A DNA stretch of 64,000 nt from Eutypa lata. Lineage: Eukaryota > Ascomycota > Sordariomycetes > Xylariales > Diatrypaceae. Every line of letters starts with the position of its first letter. Position 1 is the stretch's first letter. Shown here piece after piece: positions 46,766 through 59,291 of this stretch. The translations under genes and the position numbers were made by a program. The notes beneath the pieces were generated by a model. That model was given only the letters and a program-made list of their open reading frames with translations, searched no databases and had not been told where the DNA came from. The stretch covers positions 992,001 through 1,056,000 of the forward strand of contig JAKULF010000008.1 of NCBI GenBank assembly GCA_022661535.1, given 5' to 3'.

Positions 46766-49198
46766 TGTGAAAAAAAGGGGGAGGGGGGATAAAGAAAACA
46801 AGAGGGATTGGGAACGATGACGGAGTATACATGGGCAATTTGAGAAACGCGGGAAATGAATGGCGCGCGTCATATTGCGCTCAAGGCGAAGTGCTCGACT
46901 TGGAGGATATATGGAATGGAATATCCTTTTTTTATTTATTGGTATACTTTTAGCGGAGCATGGTGTTTTTTGGCAAGTGAGGGAGGGCATCTCTAGAAGG
47001 ACGGCGCATAGCTGAAGGAGACCGGTAACAGCCATGTACCATAGGAATGAATAACGGGCTCAAGAAAATCGCTATGATATCCATTGACAACTCTCTCTCT
47101 CTCTTCCCTCTCTCGAACATCTTGGTGCATTCTTAGTGGTTGAAACTCTTCATGCATGGTCCTTTTCCCAATCCACCGACTCATCGTCATCGCCCAGCCC
47201 ACCGGCTACTTGCCAAGCGATCAATGCTAGCGAGTTGCATACTACCTACTATGTAGCTAACTTCGGCTAGGTAGTTGCGCACTCTTGGTATGTATGTACA
47301 ATACTTTTATAGCTACCGTGGGTTAATTAACAGGCACCCATTTCCGGGGTCTTTTTCAGGTGCACCTGGGAAGGGCTGGCTGAATGTACACATCAGTAAG
47401 TACATGCATACCTACCTACCTACCTACCTACATACATACATAACATAGTCCTACCAAGGCTGTGTGGACTTGACTATAGTAAAGCGTGAAGACGCACTAT
47501 ACCTATCGTGATAAACAGCTTCCCCAAGAGGCACTGGGTCTGCCGATCCAATTTACGGCGTCGCAGCTTTTGCTAATGTGCGAGGGCTGGAGGCTCGGAT
47601 TTAAGCTCCGCAACAGCAGCACAGACGAGACGGGTTGGGTAGTTCCGATATCAAACGATAAAGATCCTAATAATAACAATCCTAGTGACTAGCTGGTTAA
47701 CTAGAGGTATGTACAATACATAGGTAGTCTGGTAGTTAACGCATGGAACCGATCGTTTATTTTCTCCATTTGAGTAACTATTGATATTATTATTATTATT
47801 ATGTATGTATTATGTCTTCATGCCGATCAAAAGAAGGCTGGAAAGCGTGGCAAGTGTCATCCATGCTTTGCATCATCCGGCAAGCTTACATAATTACCTT
47901 AACTCATAGTCCCTGATTTTCACATCAGATACCCGCACATAGCGGCTTGATTTGATAAGTTTCTCGTGGCTTCTTACAAGGTAGATCAATTATAAGGCTG
48001 AGGAGCTACGGGCCGTCTTAAGCATTGTAGACAAACACTTAACTACTTCGTACCAGCTGAAACGTCCCAGGCCTAGTTAGCTAACTGGTGAAAGGACCCT
48101 GGTGAAAGCCCCATATACCTAGTAGTGCTCATCGTAGTTAGTTAGTCAGTCGGTCGGTCGGTCGACGTTGAGCTAGCGCCCCTATAGTTAGCTCGGGTGC
48201 GTCGGACGTCGTTTTGTGCGATGCGGCACCGAACGGGTTCCATACCTACGGCGCAGTAACTATCAGTAATCTGAAGTAGCTCGAAGGATTCGACGCTCCC
48301 TGAGATCATGGGACCTACATACCTACCTATGTATATGCCTGCTCCTGATCCCGGACGGAATATTGTTGTAACGCCGGGACCTCGCAGAGGTGGAGGTAGC
48401 ATCCCGCGAACCCAGCAGCATCGGAGTTGATCCCTTGTTCCCATGGGCTGCCACGGAACAGGACCAGCTATTATAACTACCTAATGGGTGACGACGTACG
48501 TATTGTACCATTCGTGTAGTACGTGCTTGCTGCCCAGCCTTCGTAACTCCGGAAGTGGTGACTACACGCGATGTACAATACAGTAACCAGCTTGCGCAAG
48601 TGGACCTGGTGATTGGCGAATGCGATAGCACAACGTGGGATTCCGAAATCGCCGGTTGACTAATAATTATCTCTAATTATCTTTATCTCTGCATTCGCGT
48701 GTTCAGAGTTCGTGGGTTCTGCTGCTTAGGTAGGTAGGCCGACCTCAGTACAGTATAATTACAATATACAATACATTGGATACAATGAGGTCTTGTGGAG
48801 CACGGGCTCGAAACCAACCTCAAATTCAAGCCCTATGGCGGCAACTTTATGTAGGCAGTTAGGCGCTTGTCGCTAAAGCCACCAATCAGAGGCTGTTCTA
48901 CGGGGACATCAATGAAGTCATCACAACCCCTAAAGCAGATTAACATAACCAAAACAAATTTGGTCAGCTTTTCACACGACATGCTTCAAGATAGCGACTA
49001 TCTAAACACGAAAGCCCCCCAAGAATAAAAATATAGCGTTTGGTAAAGCCAATTCAAGATCTACTAGTTGAGCTATTTCATGGATTTATAGGTAATTAAA
49101 GCCAAAAACCATATTCACCGCTGTCGAATGATATTGAGGGTAAAGAGGAAGCAATACGCCAAACCTAGATCTAGACACCATACGAAAAAATCTTGCCT
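46766..49198. other. Intergenic region between the bZIP and CIA30-domain genes
   Basis: No supported gene in 2.4 kb. Repeats: CT-rich run at about 47092-47117, (CTAC)n-(CATA)n at 47408-47443, (ATT)n at about 47785-47802, GTCG repeats near 48149-48163. The ORFs at 46748-47035, 47486-47692 and 48142-48631 show no family features. Confidence 0.55.
47408..47443. repeat. Compound microsatellite (CTAC)n-(CATA)n
   Basis: About five CTAC units pass directly into CATA units. Non-coding. Confidence 0.9.
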
Positions 49199-50213
49199 AT
49201 GGAAAACGCTACCTATTATTACCTCTTTGGGGGAAATCAGTGAGTCCAACTTTGAATGAAGAGGGTGGGTATCCATGCTAATATCATGAAAGATCATGGG
49301 GGCCGAGAAAATTCTGGACAGCTTCAGATGATCGAGTCAGGGGTGGAAAGAGCCAGAGTATATGATTTCATTGGGGTATTAATCTTCACCGTGTGATTAA
49401 TTTTGGGGGCTGCTACTGTAGCCGGTGTCAGGGCTCTGTGCTCCTAGAATGCAATTTTACCCATACACCTTCCCTTGTTCGCTAGAGATTCTCAAGAGAG
49501 TAGTGATTGACTTGTAATATGCAGGTCACTTAACCAGTTCTCCCGGTAGCGGTTCCAAGTCAGTGGTATTCAACGGCGAGCTTGACATTACCGCACTCGG
49601 CGGTGCTGGGTTCGCCTCGCATCGATCCGTAGATCAGCTTTCATGGAACCTGGCAGACTACCAGGGACTGAGCCTCAGGGTCAGGGAAGGAGATGCAAAG
49701 AAATATACCATCACCTTAAAAGACTGTGTTCTCCCTAAACGCCCAGATGGGAGAGAGGCGAGCACCATCAGTTGGGAATACAATTTTGAGGGTTCAGAGT
49801 CCGAAATCTTAATCCGCTGGCATGAATTTAAGCCAACGTACCGCGGTAAACCTAAACCCGACGCGGAGCCCCTAAATTTGAGCGATGTGAAAAGAATAGG
49901 CATCATGTGTCGAAGGTCCGTACCGTGTGCACCATCATAACTCCCTCAGGGTGTCTCCCTGTCTACTAGCTTACGCGGCGACTACAGTTTCTTCGGTGAA
50001 CAAGCAGGCCCCTTCAGGCTCGAGCTTGACCACATTGCCGCAGTCGCTTCCGAGAACCTCTTTCAGCATCCCTACCCACAGCCTCGAGCAGCAGCAGCAA
50101 AAAAGCTTCTTGTTCTAGACTCGAGCCCTAAGGAGAAGGAGGAGGTAGGGCCCGAGTCTCAACCCTCGCAGGCCTCGTCGTGGCTTGGCTGGATTTGCGG
50201 GTTCTTCAGGTGA
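49199..50213 (+). CDS. CIA30-domain protein (NADH:ubiquinone oxidoreductase intermediate-associated protein 30 family)
   Basis: CIA30-family proteins include a chaperone for mitochondrial complex I assembly, though many fungal members are not proven to act there. Four exons: 49199-49239, 49293-49357, 49525-49915, 49970-50213; introns 53, 167 and 54 nt. Product 246 residues. The tiny first exon encodes MENATYYYLFGGN; joining gives FWTASDDRVRGGKSQSHL (from residue 21), the hallmark start of this family. Further family-like stretches are DITALGGAGFASHRS, WNLADYQGLSLRV and, across the last junction, IGIMCRSLRGDYSFFGEQ. The tail is Lys/Glu-rich and ends SSWLGWICGFFR. No mitochondrial presequence is obvious. 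All junction phases fit. The first acceptor (AAAG) is weak, so the start is the least certain part. Confidence 0.87.
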
Positions 50214-51504
50214 GGCTAGTTGGGTCACGAGCGGGATAGAACTCGCCTGGCTCTCTGGTAGAGCAAGCACAGCTCCTTACCCTGCTTGTGCTAGGCGGCT
50301 GTGCGTCTCCCAACCAACGTTAGATACGGTGTGAGTAGGTAGGTAGCTGAGGACGCTTGCTATAAGATCATCCCTATACCTATGTAATTACGGGGTGTCT
50401 ATGCAGCCTTTATTCTGACTCCGGACTCCATGTAACTATGTATATCATAGTCCATGTCTTCGGTACTCTGAGCTAGACATCATCGAAAGCTACGTACTGC
50501 TCGTATATCGGCGTATATAATGGAACGTTCTAAAGAAATACGGTCCTAAAATATGCGTACCAGTGTTCTATTATCATCGTACATCTGAACAATGCCCGGC
50601 GATCTGTCCAAAACCCTTGCCGCTTCTTGTTCATCTAGTCACACAGCATAATTCTTTAATCACACACTTATGACGGTTGCTAGCATCCGAAAAGAGGTTC
50701 ATAGCTTCAAAGTACCGCCTAGGCCAAGCAAGGAAGTTATCGAACTCTTTGCCAAGTCTCCTGCTACACAATGCCAATGGGGGTAAACTGTTCTCGTGTT
50801 GGCTACCTACATACCTACACATCATGTCTAATATTCCAAATATCAATGCCCGCAATAGCAGGAAGTAGAGACTCGCTTCTGCCGCTGGCTTAACGATAGG
50901 ACTTATCTCTCCTTTCCTTTCAGAGGAGAGCTTGCTCAGGATATTTCCAGCTGCCGTGATCTCTTGTCATAAATTCCTGAATATCTCAAACCGGACGAGG
51001 CAATAAACAGCGAGGGTGGTAGACCTCAAAGTGACATAGTAGCATACAACATTGTTTAGTTTATCGAAGTGTTTAAGTCGCGATGTAGTTGCCTATGCCA
51101 TTGACACGCCAGCAAGGGAAAAGATACTCGGGGCTGACGCGAGCCCCTGAAGCCCCCGGTTATCATGTGCCTAGACGATCTCTGCCACGGTTAACCCATC
51201 CACAAGGAGGTACATACGTATAATTTGCATTAGTTGGTACATAGGCATTGATACAATTTCGGCCAAGTTCATATCCCTTCAAAGAGGGATCGACACGTTG
51301 TAGTGCTATCATATCTTTTTCTCTCTTCCTCGCTACCTACATAGTATGGGGGGGGTTGTATGAGTCCTACGATCTTGCAATATCCCTGTCGTCTTTCAGC
51401 CCTCTTTGCGGAGTCCGTCAGCATTCTTCTGCATGCAGGAATGCATAAATAATCTCACTCTCCGCTTCTTCTTCTTCTTCTCCTCTTCATTATTTCCGTG
51501 TATT

Positions 51505-51507
<3 letters not shown>

Positions 51508-51540
<33 letters not shown>
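51508..51540. repeat. Dinucleotide repeat (AT)n
   Basis: About 32 bp of perfect alternating AT in non-coding DNA. Confidence 0.92.
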
Positions 51541-51541
<1 letters not shown>

Positions 51542-53022
51542 CACTTGTCAAGACCCACACTACTATACACGTGTGCTTAGATTGTGCACTGTGTCTGCCC
51601 TACCAGCCCTATGCACATTGTCTTACTCTTGGATTTTGCTTTATCGTAGAGTCTAGCGTTTGTTGTGTGTGTTTCGGTATGCATTACACCCATCCGTACG
51701 TGAATCTGAAACTTTACATGTTGTGGTTTCAGCCCTTGTTGACTGTGTGTGGAAGCGGTGAGGATATCTGTGCCTTACCTAGGTGGTACACATAGATTTT
51801 CATTGTGACGGAAGACTAAGAAGATCTGGCAGCCATTACGAATAGTGTAATGCAGTTCCCAGGCCATGTCTGCCTTAAGTTGATCTTAATTGGATCTAAA
51901 GCATGTAAACCCAACATGCTGGGTTATCATAGCTCCCCTGTTGTAAATATGTGATGAAAGTTTCTGATGGAGTAACCTCTAGGTACCGGTTCTACCCTTC
52001 ACCTTCTTTGCCACAGCAAGCAAGCAGGCATCTCCAAGATGAAGGTGGCGCCACTAACGATAGACATGATAAATCCATTTTATACGCAATAGCCGGAAAG
52101 AGCTACGCCTTGCGGATAGACTCTCTGGTATCTCAAGCTAGAGCCAACCTCCAGGGGGTCGAAGGTCAAGCACCAATTTTTCTTTACGAAGTACCGAAGG
52201 AAAGTAGTAGCAGAGCGAATCAAATTCAGTGGTGGCTGCACCTTCCCCGTCAAGGAGACTGGTCGCCCTCAACCTGATAAGGGGCAGTCGGATGGTATGA
52301 ACCGAAAGACCCATATACATGTCTAGGTAGTAGAGGGTACATTCCTCTACCAATTCACTAGGGCGGCGAATCTACATAGCCATCAAAGAACCCTGAGCCA
52401 TGCTCTAGTTAGTTTATTTACCAGACCAAGCCACGGTTGCCTCTGCTCCGGAGCCCTGCTGGCGGAGCCTAGATCTAGCCCAATCCCATGGTTACTGGCG
52501 CTGGGCCGTTAACGTTAGATGAAGTGTTAAATGCTGTCAGATGCTAAATTTCTCGAGGGCTCACCGCCGCGCCGCTGCGCCGTTTACCAACGCGGCAGTA
52601 GAGAATGGCGGTCTCTACTGAGTCCTCTCCCTAGCACTGCCCCTTCAGCCCTACAGCATTGCTTTTCTTCAGCTTCACCCCCTTATTGTCTTGAAGTAGT
52701 GGATCAGTCGAAGATCTTCGTGCTGAATTTCCAGCCTCGGGCTTTAGTTATATTGCAAATATCTAAGTCACCAGGGTTCATCATTATGGGACCTTAGATT
52801 AATGTGCGTGTTTAAAAATGCATTTAAGTCCTATCTCCAAGCATACATACACTGCGGAAGGGGGGTACTGTGCTTGCGCTAGCTATTGATTATCGCTGAT
52901 TATGAGGGAAGACTAAGGAGAAGTACACTTAGGAGTACCACCAAGTTGGGGTTTCCCTATGAGAAAACTAATAGGCACGCACTTCTAGAGTGCAGGAGTG
53001 CTTGCTGGTAGCCCAATGAGAC

Positions 53023-53259
53023 TTGACCAGCCGGATCTACAACCCCTTGGTTGTACCGTACCCAGTGGTCTGTAAACTGGGCTATGGCTCTCATGGGCGG
53101 GTGGGAATCGCACGTGTGAGGCATGTACGACACAGTGACACGCCTATAATCTCACCTGGAGAATATCCCCACGGCGTCGGGGATTTTCGGTTCTGCTATG
53201 CCGTTCAGGCGGTAAGTGCTGACGATGCCACAGAGCTTAGTGCATATAAAACCCGTTAG
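53023..53259 (+). pseudogene. Possible remnant of a protein-kinase N-lobe (weak)
   Basis: The frame has no ATG start. It contains PVVCKLGYGSHGRVGIAR, similar to the glycine-rich nucleotide loop of fungal SRPK-type kinases. No VAIK lysine, HRD or DFG motif follows in frame here or within the next few hundred bases. A second open stretch, 53244-53462 in another frame, is not recognisable. This may be an eroded gene copy or chance. Confidence 0.2.
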
Positions 53260-56200
53260 GGCTGACGTACCCCAAACAACCCCGTAGGCACGGGACGGCG
53301 TATGCTGTTCAATCAGAACCGGTAGTCATTCTTCCTAAATTTGCTAACTCTTATTCTCCAAGTCAAGAGGTTTCCTTTCTTGCATCTGCGGAGGTAGTGG
53401 ATGGCGCACCCATACTATCCCATCTCAACACGACAAGAGAGGTCGTTGCTATGGTGGTGTAGACCGAGGAGGTTAAACATCCTGCCCTGAAATGTGAGAC
53501 TATGACTAACTGCGTGGGATAGGATCAATGATGGAATCGACCGAATCTCATTTGGCTATCTAGCTATAGCGAAAATGGAATGGATGATGAATTTCTTGGT
53601 TGTCATCAAGATGACGACGACTGATCGGATTGACCTATTCGACAAGTCTTACCCCTGAAACGCCATCATGCCTTTCTCAACCCCATCCAACCGCTACCTA
53701 CCGCGAGACCATTTACCTTTGCAAGAAAATGGAAAGAACGAATAAAAGATTAGATACATCCGACATTACGCTATAGTTATAAGGAAGACGAATATTTTTA
53801 TTATTAAAAAGAATAGGAATATAGCTTTATAGTCGCTATACCTAGGGGATGGGTACTTCCGACGGCTACGTTAGGATGGCGGCGCCACCATCGACAAGTT
53901 AAGTATATTGGATTGGAGAAAGGAAGGAATCTAAGTGAATAGGTTCCATCATGGAAGGTCTTGCTTCAAGTACAAAAGTGAATACCTCGTCATCGCGACT
54001 ACTCCTCAGGAATTCAACATATTCCCAAGGTGATATCCCTTTACATTCGCCACATACACTACATAGAACTATCATGTCCATATTAATACCTGCAATGCAA
54101 TGTAGGTAGGTACATAAGTAATAACAACCACCTATTTCCTCAAGCTGGAGACTATGTCCAAACATGGCGGAGTGGTTAACTCATGGTTTGAGCTGGTCGA
54201 CTTTTACCTACTGCATAAGTCCTCTTACTAGCCGCAGATAGGCTGACATAGCTCACTCTTAAGAGTTCACTGTTCAATGCCTGCCGCAAATTTTCTTCTT
54301 TCTTTTCTTTTCTTCTTGCAGTTCGTCGACTGGTCCTCATTCTCCTTTTGCATCTTCTCTTATCCGTTTCCTTTTTCTCTTTCTAGTATGTTCAATTGCA
54401 TTTGCATTGTCGAAAAGCTGATGATGAACGAATGATGACAGGTTCTTCGTGCTGGTTGGTACAGCTTGGTACGCAACTTATGGTTACCTACTGTCTTACC
54501 CGGATACCACCGGCCATTTCTACGACCGGTAGTGAATAAGTTCTGTTTCTACTACATCTCTTCGTATCGATACTATTCTTACCCCAATTACCACACCTAC
54601 CAGTTCAAAATGGCGATATGAGGGGCAGCGGCAGAGGTTACTGAATCTCTACTATTCCCTTTGTCTGGCGGAACTTGCGACTGGATGCCGCCATATCCAA
54701 ATATGAACTTTAATAGTTAGATAACTATATCTGTAAATGTTAGTATCGTCGGTACATCCTCAACAGGGAGGAGATATTGTCAGTACTAGCTATCTGGTAC
54801 GTTGATTGTACTCTTGTTGTTGACCGTAATTACAGTGACACTGAGGGTACGGAAGCTTAGGCCTATCTACCATTTTGCCTATGATAGAAGCCCGACGTTC
54901 TGGTAACCACTCTTAGACCTCCCCCTCTCTTCGCCAAACGTGATCCTGAGACACCCAGACAGCCTTATCACGTTGCTGATTGGAGTTAGGTACACAATGA
55001 TAGTTGGGTCTGGCAAGCCCTGCAGAATCACCAGCTGAGGTTCTGGGAAGCATTGCTGATCATGCGACACAATCCCGACTCGACGAATAATGCGACGTAG
55101 TAGTTGAGGAAACACGCGGCACATTTTAGCGGCCAGCCCTATCCGCTAAAACAATCGGTCATTCACATGAAAGGAGTCCTGTAGTTTGTTGGTGGGCCAT
55201 ATCTCAATTGTCAAGGTCCGTCGCTTGACGTCGGCATGTTTAATCCCCACCAGTGACGATCCGTCTTCGACTAACTAGAAGCTGCTTTATGATCTGGCTT
55301 TTCTCCCTCTTGGCGGCGTTATCAGGTGTGGGAGAGCTGGGGCGCCGCGTCGTCGCGTCTCTTGGAATGCGGTCACACGCAAGGAATGGTGGCTTCGCTC
55401 GCTGCATGTAGGTAGATCGTGTTAGACGACTGGCGTTAAGGCCCACGCCCTGTCTTGCCAGCAACGATCGGAAGCTTCATCAATCGCGTTTAAATTTGTT
55501 GAAATATAAACAGCCTTACACATGCTTCTAATAGGGAAATAGAACATATACTTTGCTTCACAAATTTGTAGGTAAGGGTCTGATTTCGTCTTAACAGTCT
55601 GACAGTCTAGACTAGGCCTCTCGTTCCCCGCAGGAGCACATGAATCGTTCTCCAACAAACCCCGCAAGTTAGAGCTAGGCGGATAGATTAGCTGTGTTGC
55701 ATGCGGCAGCCTACCCCCCCAACCCCCAACCCCCCGATCTCGACCCTCGCCGATCCCTACCACTAACCAACCAACTTTCTGCAGGGTCAGGCTATCGTCA
55801 TTACACAAGCTGATAACAACAACACAGAATCTCTAGCCAAGGCCATTCCAAGTTGCACCTGTAAGTACTTCATGAGTCGTAGGTCTGATGAATCGCAATA
55901 CTGAAACAAACTTGTTAAAGTTTAAATAAAAGGCCGTATGCAGATTTTATATAGAAAAAACAAAGTCATCAATTGTCGTTACATTTACGGCGGTTGTTGT
56001 TGATTAGATGAAGCATACGAAGTATGTAGAAGAGAGCGATTTGGTAGGTGACGGTGACCCTCCTTACCCTCCATGCGGATCGCCTTTTATCACTTCTACA
56101 TGTGCATTTATGTCAGCCAAGTGCCTAGGGTCCCTAAAGTTGGTTCTTGATTGCGTAGTTGGTACTTAACTAGTTAATGCCAAATCACATGGCCGGGCGT

Positions 56201-56420
56201 TTTGTTTTTCTCAGCCCTTACCTATTGACATAACCCCGATTTTATTCCAATCGCAACACCTTTAACTACCCCGTGATGTCGTTTAAGTAACCCCGGCTAG
56301 CCATTGGTTAGGTATTTATTTGTATATCTCCTTCTCCCAGCAGCTCGTCGCGATATCTTCTAAACGACTGCATGCACCAGCTGCAACAGCAGTGGTAGGT
56401 CAGCAGCATTGTTTGAAGTC

Positions 56421-59291
56421 ATGGCGACGATTATCACCACGGCCACGGCCACGCTGCTGTCGACTGCCACAACAACCGTGGTCTCGTCGGCAGCCGCTAC
56501 AACCACTGGCGCGTCACCGCAGGGCGGCATCTTGGAAGGAGTTCCCCCCAATGCCTATCTCCCTTCGAACCCAATCCAGTTATTCATTATCCAGGTAAGA
56601 TTTCGAGATAAGCCGCTTCACCCCCCCGACGAGGCGAGGCTCTTCCTATTAGCCCGCGTACACCTGTATGACATAACCCTAAATGGCCTGCTCACGCGTA
56701 GTTCCCCTTTAGGCTGGTATCATTATCATATTCTGTCGTCTACTTCATTACCCGCTCTCCCTTATCGGCCAGCCCCGGGTCATCGCCGAGGTCATCGGCG
56801 GTATTCTTCTGGGTCCGTCCGTCTTGTCGCGGATTCCTCACTTCAAAGAGCAGATCTTCCCGACGGACTCTATGCCCGTCCTCAACAATGTCGCCAACCT
56901 TGGTCTCCTTCTATTCCTCTTCCTCATTGGTCTTGAGGTAGACATGCGCTTATTCACTAACAATTGGCGTGTGGCTCTGAGCGTCGGAATTGCTAGCATG
57001 ATACTGCCGTTTGGCTTGGGCTTTGCCATTGCTTGGGGACTTTACAACCAGTTCCATGGTGGTGACCTTGGCTTTGGCGTGTATGGCCTCTTCATCGGCA
57101 CCGCTCTAGCCATTACCGCCTTCCCCGTTCTTTGCCGAATCTTGTCTGAACTTGACATGTTAGGCACGCCAGTCGGTGTGACGGTTTTGGCTGCGGGTGT
57201 GGGTAACGACGTCGTAGGCTGGATCCTCCTTGCCTTGTGTGTTGCATTGGTCAACAATGGGTCCGGGTTAACAGCTCTCTATGTGTTGCTGGTAGCTGTT
57301 GGATGGACCCTCTTCCTGTTTTTCGCAGTTCGCCCCCCTTTCCATTGGGCTTTGAGAAAGACAGGCAGCATTCAGAACGGTCCTACCCAGGGTATGGTTG
57401 CGTTGACGCTTCTCATCGTCCTCACTTCCGCCTGGTTTACGAGTAAGTAATGGCAATCTGATACCATTAGATGATATAGTCTGACATTTTAGATATCATT
57501 GGCGTGCATGCCATCTTTGGAGCCTTCTTAGTCGGGTTGATCTGCCCTCATGACGGTGGCTTCGCGATCAAGTTGACTGAGAAAATTGAAGATCTCATTA
57601 CGGTTCTTTTCTTGCCCCTTTATTTTGCTCTTTCGGGACTAAGTACGAACCTTGGACTTCTCGATGATGGTATCACTTGGGCATACGTCATTGGTGTCAT
57701 TGCGTGCGCTTTTTCGGGCAAGATAATTGGTGGCACTCTAGCCGCTAAAGCAATGAAACTCGTTTGGAGAGAGAGTTTCTCAATTGGGTGCTTGATGAGT
57801 TGCAAAGGTCTAGTCGAGCTTATTGTCCTAGTAAGTAAAGATCGGCAAATCTTTCTTGGATACATAGTTGTACTAACAATACGTCAGAACATTGGTCTAC
57901 AAGCCAACATCTTAGATCAAAGGGTATTCACTATATTTGTCGTCATGGCACTCGTAACAACTATTGCTACAACACCCTTGACTAGGTGGTTGTACCCGCC
58001 ATGGTATCGAAAGAAGCTTGAGCAGTGGAAGCGAGGTGAAATTGACTGGGATGGCAAGCCATTAAGTGAGGATGGTAGCCCAGCTCAATCAGCCAAAATA
58101 CTGCAAGATGGCAGGATACGCCGGCTCCTTGTCTACCTACGCCTCGATAGTCTACCTAGTGTTTTTACATTTATTTCGCTTCTCGGCGAAGAAAATGCCA
58201 GTCCCAAGTCATCGGGAGAGAAGGACGAGGACGCAACAAACAACCCTGTTATTCGAAAGCGACCTCTTGAGGTCCATGCTTTGAGAATGATCGAGCTCAC
58301 AGAACGTACATCGTCAGTGATGAAAGTCACTGAAGGAGATGACTACTCGCGACGGGATCCAGTCGTGAATGCATTCAGAACATTCTCCCAACTGCATGAT
58401 GTCGCTGTATCCGGCAACGTTGTCGTTGCTCCCGAAAACTCCTACGCGCAAACGGTTGTGACGCAAGCGTCTGATCAGGGATCTGATTTCGTGCTCATCC
58501 CTTGGAGTGAGGTTGGAAGTAACACAGAAGATCAATCAATACCGTTCAAAGTGTCCTCCGAGGATCGCTTCAGTGGCCGTTCTCATCTGGACTTCATACA
58601 GGCCGCACTTTCGACGGCTGTCTGCAACACTGGCATATTCATTGGGGACAGCTTCGGCGGTGTTTCCAGCGCAGGCAAACCCCGCTCTCTTGCACGCACC
58701 GTTAGCGGTGTTTCATTGCATAGCCAGAGAGAAGCGGCAGTGCCCCCTATCGCTGACAGGTCACATCATGTATTCCTCCCGTTTATAGGGGGTGCTGACG
58801 ACCGTGCCGCCCTGCGCTTTGTATTACAGCTTGCAAGAAATCCTCATGTTACGGTCACTATCGCTCACCTCGTCTGCTCTGAGGGAGACAGCGAGATTAC
58901 CACCGTCGCCGAGTCGTCCAAAGAGGTAATCAACGCAGAGACTACGGCACAGGATACCTCTCTACTAGCGCTGACGCGTTCATCCTTGCCGGCTGAGCTC
59001 TCCACCCGAATTAAATTTACGGAAACTACCGCCAGCGCCAAATCCGTCGTCAACGAAGTCACAGAGCTTGCAAAGGATGTTGTGGGTCAGAACCCACGCA
59101 ATGCCGGTGACATCGTGATCGTCGGCCGTAGACATGCTGCGTTGCCTTCTATAACTCGCCAGGCGAGCCAAGCCAGCACTGACTATGAAATACAGAAGAC
59201 AATCGGCGTCTTGGGCGAGAAGGTCCTCATGGGATCTTTGAAAGCTAGCGTTCTTGTCATCCAAGCAGCAGGGCGAGGGCTTGCGTCCTGA
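56421..59291 (+). CDS. kha1: K+/H+ antiporter, CPA2 family (Kha1-like)
   Basis: Kha1-type proteins exchange K+ or Na+ for H+, probably in endomembranes, adjusting pH and cation content. Four exons: 56421-56594, 56713-57442, 57493-57830, 57888-59291; introns 118 (GTAAGA), 50 (GTAAGT) and 57 nt (GTAAGT, TACTAAC branch). Product 881 residues, near the 873 of yeast Kha1. A Thr/Ala-rich N-terminus is followed by about twelve membrane segments (roughly residues 50-430), with PRVIAEVIGGILLGPSVL, FLFLIGLEVDM, TAFPVLCRILSELDM, GVGNDVVGWILLAL and HAIFGAFLVGLICPHDGG, all standard for the exchanger domain; the Asp in NDVVG is the likely ion-binding residue. The hydrophilic C-terminal half has two regions like universal-stress-type folds (HVFLPFIGGADDRAALRFVL, DIVIVGRR). 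MATIITTATA is the first ATG in frame. The third intron is a multiple of three without a stop. Confidence 0.93.

Larger units (their letters stand above)
50214..56420. other. Second gene-poor stretch
   Basis: More than 6 kb without a supportable gene between the CIA30 and antiporter genes. Contents: an (AT)n tract at 51508-51540, GTAG/CTAC clusters (50334-50346, 54103-54112), a short kinase-like reading frame near 53.04 kb listed separately, and an A-box/B-box pair near 54165-54280 that does not fold as tRNA. The ORFs at 51951-52277 and 52531-52797 have no recognisable motif. Confidence 0.5.

Noticed and set aside
51951..52277. 108-codon ORF between the CIA30 and antiporter genes
   Set aside because: Unrecognisable, with no flanking exons that I could join.
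54165..54300. tRNA-like signal: exact A-box match (TGGCGGAGTGG) and B-box match (GTTCAATGC) followed by T-runs
   Set aside because: The boxes are about 100 bp apart and neither the acceptor nor the T stem can pair, so it is not a functional tRNA; a decayed tRNA or SINE fragment remains possible.
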